Assembly (NCBI GenBank): GCA_920105625.2
Contig: OV050033.1
Coordinates: forward strand, 51,294,780 to 51,358,779
DNA: 64,000 bases
Direction of reading: 5' to 3'
Source: Clusia tigrina
Taxonomy: Eukaryota > Arthropoda > Insecta > Diptera > Clusiidae
Part shown: piece by piece, positions 1-11,411 of the stretch
How positions within the stretch are numbered: position 1 is the first letter of the stretch
Layout of the letters: each line of letters begins with the position of its first letter
The notes under the pieces: generated by a model
Database searches by the model: none
What the model saw: only the letters and a program-made list of their open reading frames with translations
Told to the model about the DNA's origin: nothing
Made by a program: the position numbers and the translations under genes

Positions 1-225
1 AAATAATCCATACTTGTCTGGCGCCTCTTGGCCGTCGGCGTTGTTCGACCGAACTGGCCTGCATAACCGATCATCTGGCGCCGAATTACAGTCGCCAGAC
101 TTGATTGCCTGACATCACTAAATAATCCATATTTGTCTGGCGCCTCTTGGCCGTCGGCGTTGTTCGACCGAACTGGCCTGCATATCCGATCATCTGGCGC
201 CTCTTGGCCGTCGGCGCCATGTGAG
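1..225. repeat. 119-bp GC-richer tandem repeat at window edge
   Basis: Two copies of a unit starting AAATAATCCATA(C/T)TTGTCT begin at 1 and 120, so the period is 119 bp. Inside each unit the string TCTGGCGCCTCTTGGCCGTC recurs, and in the second unit it recurs again at about 193-212, so the unit itself has a substructure. It is GC-richer than its surroundings and probably continues beyond the left edge. It is non-coding: both strands give only short ORFs built from the repeat. Confidence 0.8.
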
Positions 226-239
226 TTGGGGACAGATCG

Positions 240-2600
240 GAACGATACCTACAGCCGCTCAGTAACACTAACTACACACTTATTCTATATTAACTCTATA
301 TACCTGCTATCTCTTTTCAAACCTCCTTTTCCTTCTCTTTTTAAAAACCTCTATCCGTAAGTTAAGAATACAATTTATTTATATATAAATACTACTAACA
401 AATAAGTTTTAATAAAGTTTATAACGTTGAACTGACAAGTTGTGCCTTTTAGTTTGAAATCAGTTGACTAAGGATTAATATATTCTTAGTGATCATATAA
501 TTTTTTATAAAAGAGCATCTACAAAACTTAAGTCGCGCGTATGAGTGTTATTGTAGCGCAGCGAGTAGGAGACCATTTTACCTACGTTCACGCGTTCAAA
601 TTCGTTTTTCTTTGTGGTGTTTTTTTCCCAATTTATTTTTTTGTTTTTTTTTCAGTTTATTTTTATTTTTAATTTATTTTTTTTTCGGTTTTATAGCGAA
701 TGTTAATGAACTTTTGTGCCACTTTTTGAACTTGTATATTTGTATATGTGTATTTAAATTTGTTTGTGTGTATGTATGTATTTCTCAGAGCTTCAAAAAT
801 ATATATTTTGAAGCAGCCACACTCACACTCACATATAGGACAGTGATGAATGCACGTATGTAGGTGTGTGCATAGTTTTGTTGAGCGTGGAGCTGAAGTT
901 TTGTTAGCTGCTCTTTTATTTGAATGTGTGTATGAAAATTATGTCATTTTGATTAAAGTTGACGAGAGAGTGACAAATTTATAAATTCATTGTTATTGTT
1001 TTGTTTATGCATATACACAAAAATGCATAAACACACTCATCCACACACACACACACACTTCCTCCACATTAGTATAGAAATATTAATCATAATATTTATA
1101 TAAAAAATACTTCATTAAAATTGCTCTGTTTTTTGAAAACAAAAATATTTACATATTTCAAAATATTTTTATAAATAAGAACGCATTTATATAAAGGCGG
1201 GCGGGTGAGCAGAGTGGGCGCTGCTACTCGTAATTACCCGCATTAAGTAGTTAACCTAATGTAATTGTACGCTTGGACAGAAGGCACCTATTAACGCTCT
1301 TGGCACCTGTGTCTCCCAACCCCTTCATTTATGCAATTAACTTGCACTCGTATAGTTAAGTGTATGTAACCTTTGCTCCTCTGTCACCCCTCCCCCTATT
1401 CAACAGTTTGCTGCCACCTTACTGAGGAGGTCTGATTTTATCGCCACTGTTGTGCTGTTGTGTATTTAGAGAGGGTTGGAAATGAGGGAAAAATGAAACA
1501 AAAAGTCAAATACGATATATGTAAAAGGCCAATTATTATCCCCATAAATAACACCGCCCACAGTATGAAAACCAAAAATTTTGCTTTCTATATATAGCAC
1601 AAGGTTGTGCGAGCCCCAGATTGAAGAAACATTTCAAGTTTTGTACTAAATTGGAGTATGTCGCATATTCCACATACGAGTATATCGTCCTTGGATAAAG
1701 CTCGCATGGGTTTCTAATCAATTTTCAATGATACCTATTTTTAGTTGTATCTTGAATAATATATTGCATTTGAACGGTTCAGTTTGCTCTGTTTCAGTTG
1801 GCTCTGCAAATTTTGACCGAGGGTACTCAATTTAACTCATAATTTGAGCCTTGCTGTGTCATTAAAACCTTCGATTACCCAACTCTCTGATTTCAATTCA
1901 ATTTTAAATTGTTCAACTACCTCCCCATACGTGCATATTTCCATTGTTGCTCATATTGATATTTTAAAAAAAACTTTTAGTTACCCAATTGATTGATCGG
2001 TCCTTCGACATTGTTTTCCAAATATATTGTTCACAAATATATTATTCACAAATATATTTTCTTAAATATACGATCAGTATTATATGAGATTGTCTTGTGT
2101 TTGTAATCTCTTCTCCTGCCAAGAAGCATCTTTCTACATTACATCCATATTACCATCAATCATCCTCATTTGTAGGGTTGAAGATGCTTGATTATCATAT
2201 TTATCATCTTCAGTAATCTCTTGAATCAAAGATACCATTCGCGTTTACTTCAGAACAGCTCGAATACTCGACCTAAAGCTAATTGATAATGTACGATTTG
2301 TCATTAGAAAACTCAGATACCACTACTCCGGTTCGTCAACTCAGTTTTGACTCCTCCGGTTCATCGACTCAGTTTCAACGACTCCGGTTCGACCACTCAG
2401 AGTGGATGGGATTTTCTATGCTCTATACGGAAATTATCCTCCCAGAAAAGAGTAGAAAATGATATATTTAGACTATAAGTGCCTGGTCCAATATATCTAC
2501 TGAGCAGCTGGACTTGCTATTTGAGGAGGGTGTCCTTTATTTCATTGCCTTCTTTTCTTTGCTACCATTCTTCACTACTTAGCAAAAATGTTAGTTAGAA
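240..2600. other. No gene recognised; AT-rich intergenic DNA
   Basis: I see T-rich low-complexity sequence (600-700), short CA/TG runs (820-870, 1035-1060) and unique sequence. At 2325-2400 there is a short repeat of CTCCGGTTC(A/G) units. No ORF with recognisable protein features was found. Confidence 0.5.
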
Positions 2601-2639
2601 AATTAGGGCCTCCCCCTTAAGTCGCCACATAGGATTCTT

Positions 2640-3800
2640 AGAACCATTTTTTCTGTTTGGAGATATTCTTCTTCTTTTTGGGTGGCGCTATAACCAATGA
2701 TCGGTCTTGGTCGCCTCAATAAACCTTCACCATTCCCCTTTGCTATACGCGCGCTGGCACCAGTTATCAAAGCCAAGCGGAAACAGAGTCCCCAGCACCT
2801 GGTCTTTCCAACGGAGATTTGGTCGTGCTCTTCTACGCGTTCCACCAACGTGTGTCGAAGAATACACCCTCTTAGCCGGAGCGTCATCATCCATTCTCTC
2901 AACATGATGCATCCGCTGGACTTTTACGCGCAGTTTCGACAGCTCATGCATCGGCCCATCTTCTTCGATACACGTCGTCCACGCTTACTGGACCATAGAT
3001 CTTGCGAATTGTCTCCCCTCAAAGGCTCCCAACAATATCTCATCATTGGTGGTCATTGTCCGTCTCAGCGCCATGCATTATGACGGGAATGATGAGGGAT
3101 TTATAGAGCGTTCTTTTCATTCGTCGGGGGCTCTGCTTCTCAATTGTGTAATGAGCCCATAATAACACCTGTTGGCAAGAGTTATTCTTCGCTTGATCTC
3201 GAGGCTGACTCTATTGTTGGTCTTAATGCTGCATCGTAGATCGATATCCTTGACGACTTCGAATCTATAATTTGCAGATATTATTTTAATCTATTGTTGT
3301 TGGTATCAGGTTTTGTTATCATCATTACCAAGTGCTGGCGTATAGCTCCACAGCTCGTCGTTCTATCTGATTCGATACTTTCCTTAGACATATATAGGTC
3401 CATAGATTTTTTTCTCTCGAACGATTTGAATGCCTGCTCATCGCTGTTTGGCATCGTCTAGGTTTTGGCACCGTTCAGCAGGACGGGAATGATGTGGGAT
3501 TTATAGAGCGTGATTTTTGTTCTTGGAGAGAGGCCTCTGCATTTGAATTGCCTACTGAGCCCGGAGTAACACCTGTTGGCAAGAGTAATTCTTCGCATAT
3601 ACTCGTATGTCCATTCATGCTGACATCGTGCGTGGCGTTAGTCCTGGTAACCAGATAAAAGGAGTCCGTTACAACTTCAAAATTATAATTGCCGACAGTG
3701 ATGTGTGGTCCAATACTCTGGATCTGTTTGTGTGTTGACATCAGATTGTGATTGGATTGTGATTTCTTGTATATATCGGAAAAAGTGTGCTCTTTAAATA
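2640..3800 (-). pseudogene. Decayed non-LTR retrotransposon, C-terminal part of reverse-transcriptase polyprotein
   Basis: On the minus strand about 2730-2960 encodes HHVERMDDDAPAKRVYSST followed by GGTRRRARPNLRWKDQV and DNW. This is the post-RT tail (GHVxRM...RGRPxxRWxDQV...NW) typical of endonuclease/reverse-transcriptase non-LTR elements. Upstream on the same strand, two related blocks (about 3065-3290 and 3475-3720) carry pieces resembling the segment before the tail. Both contain the near-identical 29-base string GACGGGAATGATG(A/T)GGGA... that ends in TTATAGAGCG, which suggests an internal duplication or two stacked insertions. Frames are broken by stops and shifts; no catalytic YADD box is visible. 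It is a dead fragment; the exact clade is not resolved. Confidence 0.65.
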
Positions 3801-3849
3801 TGTGATAAAAATCGGACATCCACGAATTTGCTATACACTTGTTCACATA

Positions 3850-5530
3850 CAGGGAGCAAACAAATTATTACGAAAATTGGTTTCTAGTACCATCATTGGA
3901 TAGGGATTTCATATATATGTATATCGGAAAAGGTGTTCTATAATTTTTATCTACCTATTTGATATACCAAGGCTATGACCAGTTATAACATTTTGCTCAT
4001 GATATGATCAATCACAGCATTAGAATGAAAATGGTTTCCCTCCCTTTTTTATATTTCTAATAAGAATAAGAATATTTTTATTCCTGGTTTTATCCTTTTT
4101 TTCATAACAAACATTGTTAATATTTCTAATCATTCTTCCGCGACAACTCCTCAGCTGTGGTTCTAATCGTGAAAACATGTTTCTATTATTATTCTATCTA
4201 TTATTATTCTATCTATTATTCTTATTACCTCTGTGATTTAGGAGTGGGGGTACAAACTGCGTATGAGTCATTAGCATGGCATATGTTTTAGCTCTCTGTG
4301 CCACTGAAAGTCCAAAGATCATCAATTGGAAAACACATTATTTTATTTAAATTTTGTTTTTTTGTTGTTGTCTTGAATTACATCGCTGTAACCGGGTATA
4401 ATCTGTTTTGCATTAACCTCGCACTACACGGTTGAATTATGACTCGTAGTTCCAAAGCTTCTGCTGGCCGACATGTCTACATACGAGTATGTGAGGAAAT
4501 ATCAAATTTCTAAAAAACACCCATTTATTTTTGATGTTCTTACATATGTATATATGTATATAATATATGTATATATATTTATATATGTCCATTCATGTAC
4601 GACTGCACAAAAACGTCATTTGCTGATAACGCGTACTTTCCTTGTGCGTCATTTATTTTAATTAAGTGGTTTGTTTTTTTCTACAAATATTTATAAACAC
4701 TTTTTCTATGAAACCAACAGCAAAAAATAGTCCCGTTGAACTGCTCAGTTCTGGTTACTTATAAAACCGGTTCAACTCCAAATTTCTGGTACTCAAAATT
4801 TCCCTGCATTTGGGTAATTTCATTGAAAATGCTGAGGCTCAATTTTTCGCTCAAATGAAAAGATTTTCCTCAGAAGTCAATTACCGGGTAGGCACAATAT
4901 TTCCCCTTCTCACATCTTCCAAACTTCCAATGCCGTAGCTGGTGTTGAGCGGTTTGTTAGATTTTCCAATTGGAGTTTCTTCAAAAGGCACACCACGATT
5001 ATAGCATAGGTCCAAAGCACGGTCGCTTACACTCACTTTTATGCCCGAAAATTTCGGTTTTTGACTCACTCACCCTCTTATCCGATGAGCGCTGCTGCTT
5101 TTGTTGTGTGCGAACAGCAGGGAGCGCGGCGTGCGGCACAACATTAGAATTTCCACATTAGAATTTCATTTGACGCAGCTTTTTCCATGTAACTCGGGAA
5201 GTTTTCATGCTTTGCTGGTGTGAGGTGGAGAGTGTAGTCGCTGGCTTGTTCAGTGGTTAGTAGCATAATTTTCGGGTACTCACCCACCAGTCTGCTGCTC
5301 ACTATCGTACATTGAACTTGTCATTGCGGAACGGGAAACCTCACAGTAGAAATGTGCGCGTGCGGGCCGAGCACCACCACCACCATCACCACTGCTTCCC
5401 CATTTTCTTTGGGAAGTGGGTCTTCATAAACAACGGTGCTTTGGTGTAGACAATATTTGACTAATTCAAATCAGTGAATTTATTAATTTTGTTATTATAC
5501 TCGTATTGGAAAAATAAGAACAAAAATTAT
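3850..5530. other. No gene recognised
   Basis: Mostly unique AT-rich sequence with a (TA/TG)-rich patch at 4540-4590 and a CCACCACCACCATCACCACT run at about 5377. No ORF shows recognisable domains, and minus-strand ORF 4881-5069 has no family I can name. Confidence 0.4.
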
Positions 5531-5535
5531 ACGTA

Positions 5536-5865
5536 ATGCCTTGTCTCAGTGATTATCCCGCGTGTAAAAATGTGAATGAGGTATTGCAGTCATTTCAGCG
5601 GATGCGCATGAATCAATTCAAAGCGAACTTGTGTCACACGAACGCCCAGCAAACTGCCGCCTTGAAGAGAATACTGAAGAATATCAAGAAACATGTCATT
5701 AAGCAGAAGATTTCGAAGAGAACAAGAATTTTAATCTAAAAAAGCAGTAAATTCACAATAGAAACTGTTCTGGGCATGGCACTGACGAACTTAGTAGAGC
5801 GGAAGATCCAGGAAGATTGGTCGGGAAGTGCAAAAAGAGTGAAGCAACCACAAACTCCAAATAAG
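5536..5865 (+). CDS. Possible small unrecognised protein gene (low confidence)
   Basis: An ATG at 5536 opens 67 codons (MPCLSDYPACKNVNEVLQSF..., ending in a lysine/arginine-rich tail KISKRTRILI) and stops at 5739. Soon after, a second frame is open to a stop near 5865 and holds an ATG at about 5776 (MALTNLVERKIQEDWSGSAK...). Both stretches use balanced codons and polar, helix-friendly residues, unlike the A/T-rich DNA beginning at 5880. They could be two exons of one small gene, a frame-shifted pseudogene or chance. An AATAAA lies near 5920. I do not recognise the family. Confidence 0.22.
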
Positions 5866-5879
5866 TAATGATAGACAAC

Positions 5880-7700
5880 CAGAGAAGGTTTTTCATTCGT
5901 GAAATTCATTTAAAAAATAAATATAACAAAATAATAATTTCAAAAATATTTGTACAAAAAGAGGTGTGAAATTCATTTTTTAAATATACCAAAAAACTGA
6001 TTTTAAAGTAATATAAAAAATATACAAAAAAACACTGATTTAAAAATTATATAATAAAAAATAATATAAAAAGTATACAAAAAACACTGATTTAAAAATT
6101 ATATAATAAAAAATTACATAAAAATTATATGAAAAATATATATAAAATTAAATATTCAAACAATTTTATAGAAAAAATAACCAAAAAATTAAAAATATAA
6201 AGAAAATCCATTTAAAAAAAATAATTATATGAAAATATATATAAAAAAATAAATGAAAAATATAAAGAAATTATTTAAAAAATAATAATTTGAAAAATAT
6301 AAAAAATAAAGAATAAAATATAAAAAAATAAAGTATAAAAAAAAATAATTTAAAATATATATAAAAAAATAAATAAAATAAATATAAAGAGAATCAATTA
6401 TTTTAAAAAAATTATATAACAAAAAAAAATATATATATATAATACATATAAAAATAAATAAAACAAAATAATTCAAAAATAATATGAATAATTTAAAAAG
6501 TTAATACATCAAAAATTATAATTTCAAAAATAAAAAAATATGTTTAAATAAAAAATATAATATAAATATAATACAATAATATACAAAAAATTTAATTAAA
6601 AATATAATACAATAATATACAAAAAATTAAATATAAATAATACACCAAATACACCAAAAAAAAAACAATTCAATAATAATTTCAATATATAAAAAAATCA
6701 TTTAAAAAAATTTATAAAAAAAATAATTAAAAAATAACAATAAAATAATAAATTTAAAAACATACACATAAACATAAAAAAATATATATAAAAAAGAAAA
6801 TTTTAATAAATATTATAATAATATAAATAAATTGAAATATAAACAAACAAAGAAAGGTAATTGGAAAAATGTTGAAAAGTATTTAAAAAACAATAGTTTA
6901 AAGAATACGTCATAAAATAATTTACAAATTATATGAAATAATTTACAAAATTTACAATAAATGAAATAAACAATTTAAAAATAATATAACAAAATTAAAA
7001 AAATATAACAAATAAAAAATTTTAAAATTTATTTTTAAAAAAATTATTCACAAAATTATTCAATAATATTTTCTATAATATATAATAAAACACAAATTTT
7101 AAAATATACAAAAAATTATTTCAATATTAATTTTAATAATAAATAAAAGGAATATGATTTAAAAAATATAACAATAAAAAATATAAAACAAACAATTTTT
7201 TTTAAGTTGAAAAAAATGAATAATTCAATAACAATAACAATAATAATACAAAAACACTACAAGAATATTATTAACCAAATAAATAAATATAGTTTTGATA
7301 AATAAAACGAATGAAAACCTTTGTAAAACCATTTCATAATTAAATTTCCAATAGTACTAAAAAAAAAAACAGTTCCACCGCATTCTGAAATTAATAAAAT
7401 AAATTTATGTTCAAACATAAAAATTAAACAAAACTTTTCGAAAACTATTAAAAAATGTTCTCAGCCCAATTTAAATATTATAAAAGTATTAAAAACAGTC
7501 GAACGCAACGTGAAATAAATAAAACAATTTAAACTTTTGTAATTAATTATAAATGTTCTAAAAGTGGGGAGAAGAATTCTGAAAGTACTAAATCCAATTT
7601 GTATTAAAAGATTATATCAATTTTATGTTAAAAAATTGGACGAAAACTACTAAAAGAAGTATATCAAAATAATGTGGCTGAAACTAAGCAATAAATAAAT
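5880..7700. repeat. A-rich, AT-only low-complexity tract
   Basis: About 1.8 kb composed almost entirely of A and T, with A strongly favoured on the plus strand (AAAAATATA, AAATAATTT and similar words in irregular repetition). Short direct repeats such as ACACTGATTTAAAAATTATA occur at about 6032 and 6085. Minus-strand ORFs here are Phe/Tyr/Ile-only artefacts. It lies upstream of the Kr-h1 first coding exon and could belong to its upstream or 5' untranslated region. Confidence 0.75.
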
Positions 7701-7979
7701 TTTAATATAATATAAAATTTAAAAATAAATTGAACTTTTCTACTGAAACAAACCAAGTGCAAAATTTCACTGTACTAAAAGCAATGCAAGAAAGTGCCAT
7801 TAAAAAAAAGCAAGAATCGTGGACTAAAAACGAAAAGACTACTTAAAGTTTATAGAAATTTGAGCACTTTTATATACTTAAAAATAAATAAGTACTAAAA
7901 TTGTACTAAAATTGTATTAATAATATTAAAAAACTAAATTATGTACTTTACGGTATATACATAGTAAATAATAAACATT

Positions 7980-9540
7980 TAACAATAACAATGGAAACTT
8001 CATAATTTGGATAAATGAAAATGTACTAAAAAGAATATCGGCAAAAGTCAATTTTAGAACAAAATTCGTTTTTCGCACAACCCAGCAACAGAATTGACCA
8101 ACTTATAAGTGAAATAATGTCACAGAAAATTCGCAATTAAAATCGAATAAAAGAACAACGCTACTAAAAAATTGGTACTAAAAAATATGTACTAAAAAGC
8201 TTACTAAAAGTGTGTTAGAACCCGAGCATCACGCTTAGTTTATAAATAATTCGCACTGTTTATTTTGCAGTGTAAGTGAGCTTCCCAGAAAATTGTGCAA
8301 AAATTGTTTTAAATGAAACGGAAGCTATTTGTGCTAAATATGAATGAATAATTGAAGAAGTGGAACAATTACTAATAAATAATATTAAAGAAAACTGTGT
8401 AAATCTTCCTCATGCATCCACGACTCGGAACATTTTTATAGAAGTATCCCATTCGAACCTTTCATTTGGCAACAACGAAACTAATAAATTTGTCGGAAAT
8501 ATGGAAAAAAATTGAATTAGTACAAAAATAATTACCTTATCAGTGCGAAAAATTGAGTTAGTGCAAAATGAATTACCTTAGTATTACTAAAAAGTGAATT
8601 AGTACAAAAAGAATAACCTTATCAGTACTAAAATGTGAGTTAGCACAAAAAGAATCACCTTAGCAGTACCAAAAACTGAGTTAGTACAAAAAGAATCACA
8701 GAATAACTGTATCAGTACTAAAAATTGAGTTAGTACAAAAATAATCACCTTAGCATTACTAAAAATTGAATTAGTACAAAAAATCACCTCATCACATTGA
8801 ATTAGTACAAAGGATCACATTTTCGATTCTACTGAAATATGAAATAGTACAAAAATTGCAATTTTAATCTTATTCAAAACCTGAATTAGTACAAAATATA
8901 TTATCTAATACCAAAGAAATTGAAGCGAATATTAACTAATTTAGTACAAGAAAAGCTGTTTACAATCAACGAAATTCCACAAGAAAACTAACAATAAGGC
9001 CTTATTTTACTAAAACTGGATCGAAAAGAGGGCGAAAGCAATAACAATGTACTAAATTTAAAAGTACCGAAACATTAATGCTGAAAATTTTTCAATTAAT
9101 GTAGAATTAATATCATTGTGAAACTGAACGAGTACTAAAAATGTACTAAATATGTACTAAATGCATTAAATTGAGAAGGAAGAAAACAAAATGGCAAAAA
9201 CTTTTCAATTGATGTTGAATTAATATCAGTGTGAAACTGAATGAGTACTAAAATGTACTAAATATACTAAAATGTACAATATCCAAAACCATTAAAAAAT
9301 ATTGCTAAAAACTTAAATATCGATGAGTCTTATGATCAGTTTGAAAATGAACGAGTACTGAAATTGTACTAAAAGTGTACTAAATATACTAAAATGTACA
9401 AAATGTAAAACCATCAAAAAATTATGCTAAAAACTTTTCAATTGATGTAGAATTAATGTCAGTGTGAAACTGAATGAGTACTAAAATTGTACTAAAAGCA
9501 TACTAAAATGTTAAAAAATATACCAAATTTTATAAAATGA
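7980..9540. repeat. Degenerate GTACTAAAA-rich tandem repeats upstream of Kr-h1
   Basis: Two repeat families are seen. At about 8500-8830 a unit of roughly 40-50 bp carries AATTGAGTTAGTACAAAAA plus AATCACCTTATCAGTACTA, in about seven diverged copies. At about 9075-9530 a unit of roughly 115 bp carries TTTTCAATTGATGT(A/T)GAATT plus GTGTGAAACTGAATGAGTAC, in about four copies. Both are studded with the word GTACTAAAA. They end about 400 bp before the Kr-h1 start codon and may be transcribed as leader sequence. Confidence 0.7.
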
Positions 9541-9942
9541 ATTAATTGTGTTTTTTAACATATTGTTAAACATTTTACGGTAATCGAAGTACAAATTGGA
9601 ATTGAAAGTACAAATCACAAATTGCTATTGCAACAAAGGAGCAACACCACTACCTACGAATAAGACTACTTGAATATTGTTAAAAATTTCATAATAATTT
9701 TTAAGTGAAGAAAAATGTGAAGAAAGAACTAAAAATTCCTACTCAACGCTTGAGACTGACCGTAATCTGTTTTGACTGATTAAACTGAAATTATATTGAC
9801 TGATATTGAAGACTGTCTGTCAAATTTGCGAACAAAGAGCAATACTCCACACGAACAACAAAACAAAAAGAAAACCCAACAGGAAAGATAATAACGGAGG
9901 AAAGCACCAAACAGATTAAAGTTAAGGAAGGAATACACAAAA

Positions 9943-11356
9943 ATGACTGAGCGTGGCGACGCTAACAATTGGCGTTCGAAGCAAAACTGGATCAAGGATG
10001 TTCTATCCAAGTCTGGCACCGAATTGATGAGAATTTCCACAACGACTTCTAACAGTACCGCAACTATTGCTCCCACCACCACCGCCACCAGCGGGGTAAA
10101 CACTTTGGGGAAAAATGTCACCATCAGCAAAAAAATGGTCAAGAAAAATGGCAAAGGTGTGTGCTCTATTTCGATAACTCTCTGTGCCTAAGTATATAGA
10201 AATATTGTAAAATTGTGTCCGTCTAAGCGACTTTTTCCCCTACCCGCCAACCCTTGCCTGGCCAAACCTACGGCTGGCTTTCTCCCCTATTGATATTATG
10301 CATGCTCCAATATCAGCGCCATTTTGTGGTGGCTGCGTGCCCAAAAACAAAATGCCGGCTGGGATATATTTATAGGGAAAAGCAAAAGTTTCATATATAT
10401 GTGTGTATAATATATACGTAGATTCATTTGCGTATGTATATATGAGAGCTTTTCTACACACTACTCCCATGTGCAAATCGCGCAACTCCCCCTCAAACTT
10501 CGGTTAGGGAAATTTCACTTTCACTTGGTAATACCACGACTTACGCACTTCTTTATTGTGTCAGAGTTGAGTTGGGAAGCGGAAAGCACGAGCCTCTCCA
10601 GCGCTACTCACGCATAAACACACGCATCCATGCTCACGCATACCAACTCACACATACATACTCACATGAACGCCTATGCCACTGCCACTGCCACAGCTAC
10701 TTCCACTGCCAGTGACACTGCCAGCATGCTTTAACACCCTTGGAGAAGGCAAAGAGACAAGTCAACCCCCCCCCCCCCCCCCTCCTTCTCGCTCGAGCTT
10801 GTTAGAGAAGAAAAGTGCGTAAATACACTCGTAGCAGGCAGCAGGAACAGCGGGCACAACGCATAAAAGCGCGTAAAGTGCGTAAAGTGCCGAAAAGTTC
10901 GCTGGAATGAAATCATTTTTGAGTAAACACACAAAAAAGAACCCTGCAAAACAACAGGACCAAAATACACGCTTCCTTGACTATGCCAGCACATGATAGT
11001 GCGCAGGTTGGGGAGGAGGGTTGGTTGGTTGCTTGGTCGTTAGGTTTCTCACTTCTATGCTGCTGGCTATTATCCAAGTTCCTGTTTTGTTTTTTTCCTT
11101 TCCTTCCCAGCCCTGGTGCACTTTTCCGCTTTTCAGTTATGTTAGCGCCGCAGTTTTTCCTGATTTTCACTATCAGTTGTGCGTTGTGGGTTACACTGTT
11201 TTCCATTTCCACTACTATTGTTGTTGTTGCTGTTGTCGGCATTGTTGTTCTGATTTTCTTTTGTGTGCGCTTGAAATCTTAAGGGTGGCAATGCGCCAGG
11301 GACCAAGCAAGTCACTTTCCTTTTTATTGTATTGTGTGTTGGTTTTTTATGTTTTG

Positions 11357-11411
<55 letters not shown>

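Noticed and set aside
6225..6476. Minus-strand 83-codon ORF of Phe, Tyr and Ile
   Set aside because: Pure AT low-complexity DNA; no codon structure.
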